The notes under the pieces are model-generated. The model did no database searches and was not told where the DNA came from. It saw nothing but the letters and a program-made list of their open reading frames with translations. This document shows, in pieces, positions 23,423 to 31,546 of a stretch of DNA of 64,000 bases (position 1 is the stretch's first letter; each line of letters begins with the position of its first letter). Made by a program: the position numbers and the translations under genes. Source of the stretch: DASPSM01 sp036008465 (lineage in GTDB: Bacteria; Planctomycetota; Planctomycetia; Planctomycetales; Planctomycetaceae); the NCBI GenBank assembly GCA_036008465.1, contig DASYNP010000087.1, positions 84,541 through 148,540 of the forward strand, in the 5' to 3' direction.

Positions 23423-24496
23423 TCAGGGCTTCGTCACTGTTGTTCGATGGAGCTCAATGGCCGGTGCGCAGCGGCCGGCCCAACTTGCCGTGCGACTGAT
23501 CGCGTCCTCCAGCGTGATCCAGGGTTTGAGCTCGAGTTCGCTCGCCGCCAGAGTCACGTCGGGAACATATCGGTCGACACTCTGTCCGGGCTGAGGCGCC
23601 CGGGCTTGATGGATTTGTGCTCCGGGCGCGAGTTCGTCGCGGACTCGACGTGCAAGTTCTGCCATCGAGATTGCCTCCGCCCCCCCCACATTGTAAGCCT
23701 GACCCGGTTTCCCCGCGACGAGGATCGTCCAAAGCCAAGCGGCGAGGTCGGCCGCATAGAGATAGGAGCGGACAGCCGTCCCGTCGCCACGAATATGAAT
23801 TGGACCACCCTGCATCGCGTCGCGAATGAAATTGCCGATGGCAAAATGGGCATCGAGCGGCAAGTGAGGACCGACAAACGCGAAACAGCGCGCGACCTTC
23901 ACGGCCACTCCACTGGGTTGGGCCTGCAGATGGCAGAGCAGCTCGGCCATGCGCTTGCTTTCGCCGTAAGCCGAGCGCGGATCGGAGATGTCGGGGCCCT
24001 CTCCGTAGTTTTCTGGGATCGCGTCCAGATTCGCCGGTTGTCGCCCGTAAACCGCTCCGGAACTGGTAAATAACAGATGCTGTGCGCGCGACTGCTCCAC
24101 GAAATCGAGCGTGCGCTCGGTTCCTCGCACGATAAGGCGAGCCGTCTCGCGTGGATCGGTGAGGGGTTTGGTCGACGGGAAGGCGGCATGGATCACGTGC
24201 GTGAACCGTCCTTCCGGAGAGGCGAAGTCCCGCACGTCCCCTTGATGGAAACGAATCGATCGATGCCCGGCGAGGTGCGGACTTTTGTCGGCAAACGATT
24301 TCGGCGATCGAGTCAGGACGACGGCCTCCAGAGGAAGCTGAAAGCGGTCAACGGCACAAACCAGTGACTCGAGCAGCCAGGTGCCAAAAAAACCGGTCCC
24401 GCCCGTAATGAACAGGCGGCTGCCGCGCAGGTGGTCCCAAACCTGCGGCGTGTGCTCGAGGACATGATCGAGATCAGCGGTCGACAAGCGAGGCAT
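23423..24496 (-). CDS. NAD-dependent epimerase/dehydratase-family sugar enzyme
   Basis: A 357-residue extended SDR. The nucleotide-binding motif is FITGGTGFFGTWLLESL, the catalytic motifs are LLFTSSGAVYGRQP and RSAYGESKRMAELL (Tyr and Lys), then ARCFAFVGPHLPLDAHFAIGNFIRDA and RSYLYAADLAAWLW, as in nucleotide-sugar 4-epimerases and reductases. Directly behind rfbFGH, it occupies the place of abequose synthase, paratose synthase or CDP-tyvelose epimerase genes in other 3,6-dideoxysugar loci, so a CDP-linked 4-keto sugar is the likely substrate (inference). The start overlaps rfbH by 23 bases. NeuB begins 12 bases after its stop. Confidence 0.85.
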   Translation of the reverse strand: MPRLSTADLDHVLEHTPQVWDHLRGSRLFITGGTGFFGTWLLESLVCAVDRFQLPLEAVVLTRSPKSFADKSPHLAGHRSIRFHQGDVRDFASPEGRFTHVIHAAFPSTKPLTDPRETARLIVRGTERTLDFVEQSRAQHLLFTSSGAVYGRQPANLDAIPENYGEGPDISDPRSAYGESKRMAELLCHLQAQPSGVAVKVARCFAFVGPHLPLDAHFAIGNFIRDAMQGGPIHIRGDGTAVRSYLYAADLAAWLWTILVAGKPGQAYNVGGAEAISMAELARRVRDELAPGAQIHQARAPQPGQSVDRYVPDVTLAASELELKPWITLEDAISRTASWAGRCAPAIELHRTTVTKP

Positions 24497-25847
24497 GAGA
24501 GCGCGTTCGACAAAAGCCGTGGATGGTTTCGAGCACGTAGTCGATCATTGGGGGCGTCAGACCGGGATAGACGCCGATCCAGAGCAAACGCTCCATCACG
24601 AAATCTGTATTCACCAGCGAGCCCACCACGCGATGCGTGATGTTGGCGTAAGCCGGTTGTCTGAGGAGATTGCCGGCGAACAACAGGCGCGTTCCAATCT
24701 TGCACGATTCGAGGTGGCGGACAAATTCGTCTCGCGAATAGGAAGCCTCGGGGCGGACAGCGACGGGAAATCCGAACCAACTCGGCTCCGAATTGGGCGT
24801 GGCCTGAGGCAGAAGCAGCGAGTCCTGGAGGTCGCTCAACCCCTCGTAGAGTCGTTGGAAGTTCGCCCGGCGCATCTCGATAAAGCGTGGCAGCTTCTTC
24901 AACTGCGCCACACCGACGGAGGCTTGCAGATCGGTCGCCTTCAGGTTGTAGCCGATGTGCGAATACGTGTATTTGTGGTCGTAGCCGTGAGGCAACGAAC
25001 CGAGCTGCCAGTCGAATCGTTTGCCGCAAGTGTTGGCCTTTCCCGGCTCGCACCAGCAGTCTCGCCCCCAATCGCGAAACGATTCCACAAGCGTTTTCAA
25101 AATCGGCCGATCGGTGAGGACGCAACCCCCCTCGCCCATCGTGATGTGATGCGCCGGATAAAAACTGGTGGTGGCCAGATCGCCAAACGAGCCGACATTT
25201 CGCCCGCGATAGGTCGCACCGACGGCATCGCAGGCGTCTTCGATTAGCCACAGATTGTGCCGCCGGCAAAAGTCGACGACAGCATCCAGGTCGAACGGAT
25301 TTCCCAGCGTGTGGGCGATCATCACGGCCCGCGTGCGGGGCGAGACGGCCGCTTCGAGTTGTGTGATGTCGATGTTGTAGGTCGGTATCTGCACGTCTAC
25401 GAACACCGGGACGAGACCGCACTGAAGGACCGGGTTCACGGTCGTCGGAAAGGCGGCCGCGACCATCACGACTTCGTCACCGGGCCGAAGTTGTCGCTCG
25501 CCAAGTTTTTCGGAAGTCAGGCACGACAGGGCGATAAGATTGGCGGATGATCCCGAATTGACGAGCGACGCCGATCGCACTCCGATAAACTGCGCGAAGC
25601 TTCGCTCGAATTCCGCCGCAAAACGGCCGGTCGTCAGCCAGAAATCGAGCGTGGCTTCCATGAGAGAGCGCAGTTCGTCCGCGTCAAAGACACGGCCCGA
25701 AACCGGCACCGGAGTAATCCCCGGTTGAAACTCCTGCGGGGGAAACGCGGCCGCGAAATACTCGTCGACCATCGCGGCCATGCGCTCACGCAGTGCACCG
25801 GCCGTCGCCGCCCTGTTCGAATCGGATGGGTGACTTGTGCCCGTCAT
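24474..25847 (-). CDS. rfbH: CDP-4-keto-6-deoxy-D-glucose 3-dehydratase (E1)
   Basis: A 457-residue DegT/DnrJ/EryC1-fold enzyme that removes the 3-hydroxyl of CDP-4-keto-6-deoxyglucose using pyridoxamine phosphate and an iron-sulfur cluster. Unlike aminotransferases of the fold, it has His instead of the PLP-binding Lys: FYPAHHITMGEGG, with His233/His234 at that site. The [2Fe-2S] ligands of E1 are fully conserved as C206-X57-C264-X1-C266-X7-C274. Its reductase partner E3 (RfbI/AscD type) is not found in this window and would have to be encoded elsewhere. The ATG overlaps the rfbG stop by four bases. Together with RfbF and RfbG it makes the CDP-3,6-dideoxy-4-keto intermediate. Confidence 0.93.
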   Translation of the reverse strand: MTGTSHPSDSNRAATAGALRERMAAMVDEYFAAAFPPQEFQPGITPVPVSGRVFDADELRSLMEATLDFWLTTGRFAAEFERSFAQFIGVRSASLVNSGSSANLIALSCLTSEKLGERQLRPGDEVVMVAAAFPTTVNPVLQCGLVPVFVDVQIPTYNIDITQLEAAVSPRTRAVMIAHTLGNPFDLDAVVDFCRRHNLWLIEDACDAVGATYRGRNVGSFGDLATTSFYPAHHITMGEGGCVLTDRPILKTLVESFRDWGRDCWCEPGKANTCGKRFDWQLGSLPHGYDHKYTYSHIGYNLKATDLQASVGVAQLKKLPRFIEMRRANFQRLYEGLSDLQDSLLLPQATPNSEPSWFGFPVAVRPEASYSRDEFVRHLESCKIGTRLLFAGNLLRQPAYANITHRVVGSLVNTDFVMERLLWIGVYPGLTPPMIDYVLETIHGFCRTRSHASLVDR

Positions 25848-26956
25848 TCTGTCTCGTTGAATGCGCTGATGTCATCGAGGCACGCCGCGGCCGCCGACGT
25901 CGGATCGGAATAATACCGCTTGTACCACTGCGCCGTCCGCTGAACCGCCTCGCGAACCGACCAGCGCGGCCGCCACGAAAGTTCCGTCAGGGCTTTTTCG
26001 ATACTCAGCCGCAGCAGGTGATCTTCGTGCGGCTTGCTTGAGTCCGAACAATCGACCCAGCTCCCGCGCCCCCACGATTCGATGAAAATATCGGCGATCT
26101 CACGGACGGTCACCGCCCCGTCCGGTAGCGGGCCGAAATTCCACGCACTGCACCAGCGCGCTGAGGGATCTTGCAGCATCCGCGCGGCCAATGTGAGATA
26201 GCCCGAGAGCGGTTGCAACACATGCTGCCACGGCCGCACCGCGCGAGGGCTGCGGATGGGGATCGGTTCGCCGGCGGCGAGAAACCGTGCCAAGTCGGCC
26301 ACAATTCGAGCCGCCGCCCAGTCGCCCCCGCCAATCACGTTGCCGGCACGCACGGTTGCCAACTGCACGCGATGGTCTGAAAGCCGCTCGGGCGGAAAAT
26401 AGGACTGGCGATAAGCGGCGACCGCGAGTTCGGCCGCTCCCTTGCTCGCGCTGTAAGGATCGTGTCCCCCCATGGCGTCGATCTCGCGATAACCCCAGAC
26501 CTGCTCACGGTTCGCATAGCACTTATCGCTCGTGATCACGACCACAGAGCAAGGCCGTGCGAGCGACCGCACGGCCTCGAGCAGCGAGACGGTTCCCATG
26601 ACATTTACGTCAAAGGTCTCCGCGGGCACCTGGTAGCTGGTCAGCACGATGGCCTGGGCGGCCAGATGGAAGATTACGTCGGGGGCAACGTCGGCGATGA
26701 CGCGGGCGAATTGTGCGCGATCGCGGACGTCAGCCATGTGCTGTGCGACGACACAGCGTTCGACTTGGGCAGCCGCAAACAGCGCGGGAGTTGTTGGCGG
26801 TGCAAGCGCGTACCCGACCACCTCGGCGCCCAGTCGCTTGAGCCAGATCGTCAGCCAGGCTCCCTTGAAGCCTGTATTTCCGGTCACTAAGACGCGGCGT
26901 CCGGCGAAGGCTTGCCGAAAGTCCTGTCCTGCCGTTTTGGAAGCGGAGTTCACCAT
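25844..26956 (-). CDS. rfbG: CDP-glucose 4,6-dehydratase
   Basis: A 370-residue extended SDR converting CDP-glucose to CDP-4-keto-6-deoxyglucose. It has VLVTGNTGFKGAWLTIWL, close to the VTGHTGFKG signature of RfbG, then HLAAQAIVLTSY, VVVITSDKCY with the catalytic Thr/Asp region, PYSASKGAAE with Tyr and Lys, and RAGNVIGGGDWA. The length matches the family. The ATG at 26956 overlaps the end of rfbF (ATGGTGA), and the stop overlaps rfbH; the longer frame to 27109 is antisense-free read-through into rfbF and is rejected. Second step of the CDP-dideoxysugar pathway. Confidence 0.93.
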   Translation of the reverse strand: MVNSASKTAGQDFRQAFAGRRVLVTGNTGFKGAWLTIWLKRLGAEVVGYALAPPTTPALFAAAQVERCVVAQHMADVRDRAQFARVIADVAPDVIFHLAAQAIVLTSYQVPAETFDVNVMGTVSLLEAVRSLARPCSVVVITSDKCYANREQVWGYREIDAMGGHDPYSASKGAAELAVAAYRQSYFPPERLSDHRVQLATVRAGNVIGGGDWAAARIVADLARFLAAGEPIPIRSPRAVRPWQHVLQPLSGYLTLAARMLQDPSARWCSAWNFGPLPDGAVTVREIADIFIESWGRGSWVDCSDSSKPHEDHLLRLSIEKALTELSWRPRWSVREAVQRTAQWYKRYYSDPTSAAAACLDDISAFNETE

Positions 26957-27723
26957 ATTTTCCACGGTGCGTTCCCGCTGTCCCAAATCCGGTTGAGCTG
27001 TTGGTATTCCCGGTACGTGTCCATGGCAAAGAAGCAGCCTTCGTGGCGATAGGCCATCAACTGCCCTTCGCGAGCCAGTCGCTCCAGCGGCGCGCGCTCC
27101 AGGATGCACTGGTCGCCGTCGAGATAATCGAACACACCCCGATTGAAGACAAAGAAGCCAGCGCTCATCCAGCCTTCGACCCGGGGCTTTTCCGCGAAAC
27201 TCGTCACGCGGGAATTGTCCTCGAGTTCCAACAGACCGAACCGCGACGTCGGCTTGACCGTCGTGACCGTAGCGAGTCGGCCGTGTGTTTGATGAAAACG
27301 AAGGAGGCGATTCAGGTCCACATCGGCTACGCCGTCCCCATAGGTGACCATGAACGTGTCCGCGTCAACGTAGGGTCGCGTGCGCAGGATGCGACCGCCC
27401 GTCATCGTTTCCAAACCCGTGTCGACGAGCGTCACCCGAAAGTCCTGCTCTTCATGCTGGCCGTGGTACTCGATCTCTTTGCGGCCGCCCAGCGAAATCG
27501 AAAAGTCGTTGTTCATCGCCTCGTAGTTGAGGAAATACTCCTTGATCATCTGACCCTGGTAACCGAGGCACAAAACGAACTCACGGATGCCGTGCTTGGC
27601 ATAAATCTTCATGATGTGCCAAAGAATCGGCCGGCCGCCGACCTCGACCATCGGCTTGGGACGAAACTCGGTTTCCTCACGCAAACGCGTTCCTTGTCCG
27701 CCGCAAAGAATGATGGCCTTCAT
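26950..27723 (-). CDS. rfbF: Glucose-1-phosphate cytidylyltransferase
   Basis: A 257-residue nucleotidyltransferase forming CDP-glucose from CTP and glucose 1-phosphate. The N-terminus AIILCGGQGTRLREETEFRPKPMVEVGG is the RfbF form of the GGxGTRL...PKP signature, shown here shortened: GGQGTRLREETEFRPKPM. ILWHIMKIYAKHGIREFVL and the metal-binding VTYGDGVADVDL follow. It is the first gene of the operon, with a well-shaped promoter candidate and a palindrome just upstream. It feeds RfbG and RfbH, and so commits the operon to CDP-linked 6-deoxy sugars. Confidence 0.94.
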   Translation of the reverse strand: MKAIILCGGQGTRLREETEFRPKPMVEVGGRPILWHIMKIYAKHGIREFVLCLGYQGQMIKEYFLNYEAMNNDFSISLGGRKEIEYHGQHEEQDFRVTLVDTGLETMTGGRILRTRPYVDADTFMVTYGDGVADVDLNRLLRFHQTHGRLATVTTVKPTSRFGLLELEDNSRVTSFAEKPRVEGWMSAGFFVFNRGVFDYLDGDQCILERAPLERLAREGQLMAYRHEGCFFAMDTYREYQQLNRIWDSGNAPWKIW

Positions 27724-27788
27724 GAGGGATCGTGGTCCAAGGTGCTCAAAACGCGAGAGGACGGGTCGCTGAAGAGAGATCGATCAGT

Positions 27789-27805
27789 GAGCGTGAGTCA
27801 CGCTC
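27789..27805. promoter_or_regulatory. Palindrome downstream of the rfbF promoter, possible operator
   Basis: GAGCGTGA and TCACGCTC are perfect inverted arms around one central base. The site begins about 12 bases after the -10 box, where a dimeric repressor would block transcription, or where an RNA hairpin would form in the leader. No regulator gene is nearby. Confidence 0.4.
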
Positions 27806-27817
27806 TTGAATCAGTCG

Positions 27818-27846
27818 ATTATATTCGACCGCACGACTGTGACCAA
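27818..27846 (-). promoter_or_regulatory. Candidate sigma70-type promoter of the rfbF operon
   Basis: On the minus strand TTGGTC (27846-27841) is followed after exactly 17 bases by a perfect TATAAT (27823-27818), about 95 bases ahead of the rfbF start. The -35 half is weak, but the spacing and -10 are ideal. No experimental support. Confidence 0.5.
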
Positions 27847-27938
27847 GAAACCGTTTTCAGCCGGAAAACGGGCTCAGACTCGCACGAAAGGGCTAATCGC
27901 CTCCCGAGCCGCGTCTGCGGCGTTCGATCGCACGGCGG

Positions 27939-29420
27939 TCAATCGAGGGTCGGCCGCTTCCGGTTCCAGTCGGCAATGGCTGCCAACATCCGCTCGCGGT
28001 CGGCATCGTCGGGACGGGTCTCGACCAGCGCTCGTCTCAAGGCCGCGACCGCCTGATCCTCGTGATGCGCCGCGTAGAGCGACTCTGCCCACTGGATGCG
28101 GACAACGGGCAGCTCGGGAGATTTGGAAATGGCGTCGGCCCAGAGAGCCTGGTCATCGCGCCATACGGGCAAGCGGTTATGCGTGACGTCGAGATACCCA
28201 CACACGAGGACGCCGCACGCGGCAGCGGCCAACGACCGTGCCGCGATACGCAGTGGTCGGCGCTCGGAAGGCCGATCCGCGTCGTAACCAAGCGCGCCCT
28301 CCTGGGATCGACGTTGTCCAAAGGGACTCGAGCCGAAGGCGTACAGCCATTCCAAGCTCGCCGCCATCAGTGCGAAAAGTGGAATCGACGGCAAATACAA
28401 ATACCGGTCATTCATCAGCGTCGTGATCGGGAAAAAATTGAGCACGGGAAAAAGGAGTGCACCGAAAGCCACCAGTGCTAACAGCAATTTGGGAAATCGT
28501 CGGCGCAAGGCGACCGCACCCGTCGCCACGGCAAGCCATCCCGCACTCGCCAGCACGATCGTTCCGGTAATTCCAGAGGTCGGAGGATCGTAGAGCACGC
28601 AAAGATCATGCGGCCAAACAAGCAGCCCCACATAGTCCCAAAGCACGACCGTGTCTAAGGCGGCGATGCGGGCCTTGCTCCAGTGCAAATGTTCGCGCAC
28701 TCCGCCCAGCACAGAGGTCTGGGCCGACATCGTCACAAGCAGCACAAGTCCGGCCAACAGACACGGGACGACCTGCCGCGCCGCCGCATCAGCCGCCCGT
28801 TTACCGGCGATCAGCACGTCGTAACAGAAAACGACCGCGGGAATCGTAACCGCGACTGCCTTGGCCAACAGGCCGAGCGCGTGGAATACGATGGCCCACG
28901 ACTCATTTCGAGGAGACGACCGGGGGCGCAACCAGCAGATCAAACTCGCCAGAACAAACGTGCCCGACAAAACACCCTTGAACGACGAAATCCAGGCGAC
29001 TGTCTCGATCTGCACGGGGTGAATGGCGAACAACGCCGCCGTCGTCCAGGCGATAAAGCGGCTCAAGGTGAGCTGTCGCAACAAGACGTAGACCAGGACC
29101 GCGTTGACCGCGTGCAAGAGGACATTGACCAGGTGATAGCCGCCGGCCCACGTGCCCCACAGCGAATGCTGGATTAGGTAGCCAAACATCGTGATGGGCG
29201 CGTAATTCCGCACCGCCGGTTTGCTGGCGATCTCCCACAAGTTGGCTGGGCGCCAACTTGTAATCAGCGGATTGTCGAGCACGTACCACGGATCGTCCCA
29301 ATTGACGAATCCATAGCCGACTGTCGGGAGGAAGACAAAAAGCACGAGCGCGACGAGCAACAGAGGTCCGAGAATGTCGGCCGCTGAGCACGTTCGCTGA
29401 TCTGTCGCGTTGCCCCGCAT
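27939..29420 (-). CDS. Polytopic membrane protein, TMTC/GT-C mannosyltransferase-like with C-terminal TPR-like tail
   Basis: A 493-residue protein with about ten hydrophobic helices up to residue 430 and a soluble tail. The first loop VGYGFVNWDDPWYVLDNPLI is the double-acid loop of GT-C transferases that use polyprenyl-phosphate sugars, and HLVNVLLHAVNAVLVYVLL, AALFAIHPVQIETVAWIS and NDRYLYLPSIPLF are typical of TMTC-like O-mannosyltransferases. The tail SPELPVVRIQWAESLYAAHHEDQAVAALRRAL is a single TPR-like unit. It lies just before the dideoxysugar operon on the same strand, 215 bases from it, with its own stop before the operon promoter. Protein or glycan glycosylation is inferred. Confidence 0.78.
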   Translation of the reverse strand: MRGNATDQRTCSAADILGPLLLVALVLFVFLPTVGYGFVNWDDPWYVLDNPLITSWRPANLWEIASKPAVRNYAPITMFGYLIQHSLWGTWAGGYHLVNVLLHAVNAVLVYVLLRQLTLSRFIAWTTAALFAIHPVQIETVAWISSFKGVLSGTFVLASLICWLRPRSSPRNESWAIVFHALGLLAKAVAVTIPAVVFCYDVLIAGKRAADAAARQVVPCLLAGLVLLVTMSAQTSVLGGVREHLHWSKARIAALDTVVLWDYVGLLVWPHDLCVLYDPPTSGITGTIVLASAGWLAVATGAVALRRRFPKLLLALVAFGALLFPVLNFFPITTLMNDRYLYLPSIPLFALMAASLEWLYAFGSSPFGQRRSQEGALGYDADRPSERRPLRIAARSLAAAACGVLVCGYLDVTHNRLPVWRDDQALWADAISKSPELPVVRIQWAESLYAAHHEDQAVAALRRALVETRPDDADRERMLAAIADWNRKRPTLD

Positions 29421-29845
29421 ATCGCTTCAAACAGCCTTTCGACGGCTCCCTCTTCATAACGGACCGCTTTCAACCACCACGCGCTCCCTCAAACGCTGTG
29501 CAACTATAGTTCGACATCGCGTCGCCGAAGCGGCCGCGCGATCCTGCCAATCGTGATGATCCTCAGAGCACGACGAATCTGAAAAACTGACCTTTGGATG
29601 AAGCTCGAATTTCACTTTCCGCGGGTCCTACGTGTCACAAGGCTTTACGCAGGAATAACTTGAGAAAATCTGTGATCCGACCTCGTTGATATTTCGTTAT
29701 CGGCCGAAGTAAGCTCTTGATTGCGACTTGCCCGAGTTTTTCAAACAGCGTTTCGAAGATTCATCCTCAATCCACCAAACCCTAAATGCGGCACCTCTGA
29801 CATTGAGAAGGAACGGCCCGAAACCTCCGACTAGCAAAGGCCCCG
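29421..29845. other. Divergent intergenic region
   Basis: This holds the upstream regions of the GT-C gene (minus) and the hydrolase gene (plus). It is richer in A/T than the genes. A TATAGT on the minus strand near 29510 could be a -10 box for the GT-C gene, but I see no convincing -35 partner. No ORF of protein character. Confidence 0.4.
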
Positions 29846-31342
29846 ATGATGCAAAAATTTTGGAAGCAACCGGTTGCTGGACTGTGCGCGATTCTCGCGT
29901 GGGGAATCCTCGCGCCGGCAATTGCGAGCCCCCCGGCGGCCAAATCCGCGGCTCCCTCGCTGGCCGGCGATTGGATAGGAACATTGAAAATCGGCGCGGT
30001 GAGCATTCGCCTGGCAGTGGCGATCAAGGCCAAGCCCGATGGGTCGTATGCAGGGACGCTTAATAGCCTCGATCAGGACGCCGTTCCGCATCCCCTCGAC
30101 GAAGTCTCGCTCAAGCAAGACTCCGTGCGTCTCGTATTTAAGAGAGCGGGGCTTGTGATTGACGGCACGTTGAATGAAACCGGAACCCAGATCGATGGAA
30201 AACTCAAACAGGGCGGAGCCACGCTGCCGTTGGTGTTTAAGAAATCCGATCGCGCGCCCGAGGCACCAAAACGGCCGCAAGAACCGCACCCGCCGTTTCC
30301 TTATCGAGCTGAGGAAGTGACATACGAGAACAAGCCTGCGCACGCGAAGTTCGCGGGAACGCTCACGATTCCCCGCGGAGCGGGACCGTTCCCAGCCGCG
30401 TTGCTGTTGACCGGTTCCGGTCAGCAAGACCGGGACGAAAAACTTCTGGGACATCGACCGTTCCTTGTGCTTGCCGATTACCTGACTCGACACGGCATTG
30501 CCGTGCTGCGTGTGGACGATCGAGGCGTCGGCGGGTCGACGGGCGACGTCGAGCACGCAACCACCGAGGACTTTGCCGGCGACGCGCTGGCGGGCATCGC
30601 GTTTCTCAAGACGCGGCCCGAAATTGATGCTCACAAGATCGGCCTGATCGGTCACAGCGAAGGGGGCGAGATTGCGCCGATGGCGGCCAACCGTTCTTCA
30701 GACGTGGCATTCATCGTCCTGCTGGCCGGCCCTGGACTGCCCGGCGACCAGATCGTGCTCAGTCAGATGGAATTCTTGCTGAAGGAATCGGGCGCGTCAG
30801 ATTCGCTGGTGGCGCGGACCCGGGCCTTCCAGCAGAAACTCTACACGATCGTGAAGCAGGAGCACGATGCGGCGGCTTTCAAAACGAAACTGAAAGCCCT
30901 GTATCGCGAGTACACCGCCTCACTTTCGCCCGCCGAAAAAAACCAGGCGGGTGCTCCCGGCAGCGAGGATGCCGAAACAAGCGCGAAGATGCTTGGCTCC
31001 GCGTGGTTCCGTTACTTTCTGAGCTACGATCCGCGGCCTGCACTCACCCAGGTGAAGTGTCCGGTTCTGGCTCTGATCGGCGAAAAAGACATGCAGGTTC
31101 CAGCGAAAGTGAACATCCCCGAACTCGAAAAAGCGCTTCGTGCTGGGGGAAACAAGGACTTCGAGGTGCGGGAGCTTCCTCACTTGAACCATCTGTTTCA
31201 GACCTGTCGGACAGGCAGCGTGACGGAATACGGAAAAATCGAGGAAACTTTTTCTCCGACCGCCCTCGAACCGATCGCCCAATGGATCCAAGAGCACACC
31301 TCTGGAAGTGCCTCCAGCGATCGCGCAGGGAAGCGGCCCTAG
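29846..31342 (+). CDS. Secreted alpha/beta-hydrolase (serine esterase/peptidase-like)
   Basis: A 498-residue exported protein. Residues 1-28 form a signal peptide (positive start, VAGLCAILAWGILAPAIA, cleavage near AIAS). Residues 40-135 are a beta-rich domain (GDWIGTLKIGAVSIRLAVAI, DGTLNETGTQIDGKL), which is common in front of this hydrolase type. The hydrolase domain begins near residue 155 with FAGTLTIPRGAGPFPAALLLTGSG. The nucleophile is Ser271 in GHSEGG; the acid is likely the Asp of GEKDMQVP and the base the His of PHLNHLF. VDDRGVGGS is the oxyanion-side loop. The family is often labelled dienelactone hydrolase or alpha/beta hydrolase; substrate unknown. It stands alone. Confidence 0.87.
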   Translation: MMQKFWKQPVAGLCAILAWGILAPAIASPPAAKSAAPSLAGDWIGTLKIGAVSIRLAVAIKAKPDGSYAGTLNSLDQDAVPHPLDEVSLKQDSVRLVFKRAGLVIDGTLNETGTQIDGKLKQGGATLPLVFKKSDRAPEAPKRPQEPHPPFPYRAEEVTYENKPAHAKFAGTLTIPRGAGPFPAALLLTGSGQQDRDEKLLGHRPFLVLADYLTRHGIAVLRVDDRGVGGSTGDVEHATTEDFAGDALAGIAFLKTRPEIDAHKIGLIGHSEGGEIAPMAANRSSDVAFIVLLAGPGLPGDQIVLSQMEFLLKESGASDSLVARTRAFQQKLYTIVKQEHDAAAFKTKLKALYREYTASLSPAEKNQAGAPGSEDAETSAKMLGSAWFRYFLSYDPRPALTQVKCPVLALIGEKDMQVPAKVNIPELEKALRAGGNKDFEVRELPHLNHLFQTCRTGSVTEYGKIEETFSPTALEPIAQWIQEHTSGSASSDRAGKRP

Positions 31343-31546
31343 GCTGGACAATTTGCGTGAACAATTTTTGGTGAATTGGCGCTCAGACGTCAGGTTTGAG
31401 CGGCAAGCGACCTGGAGAGCGCTCCCAATGAGCGGTAAAATGCTCATGGGGGCGCGATCCCAAAGACGCCCAGAATCGGTGGGCCAAATTTTCAGCCTTC
31501 TGCCTCAGCGCGAGGGCGCATTCGTCTCGGAGAGTTAGGCGAGTCG

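Noticed and set aside
22718..24073. 451-codon open frame on the plus strand
   Set aside because: Antisense to neuB-like and epimerase genes, both with full catalytic motifs. No recognisable protein features.
24474..25847. PLP-dependent sugar aminotransferase
   Set aside because: The PLP lysine is replaced by His and the four Fe-S cysteines of E1 are present, so it is a dehydratase.
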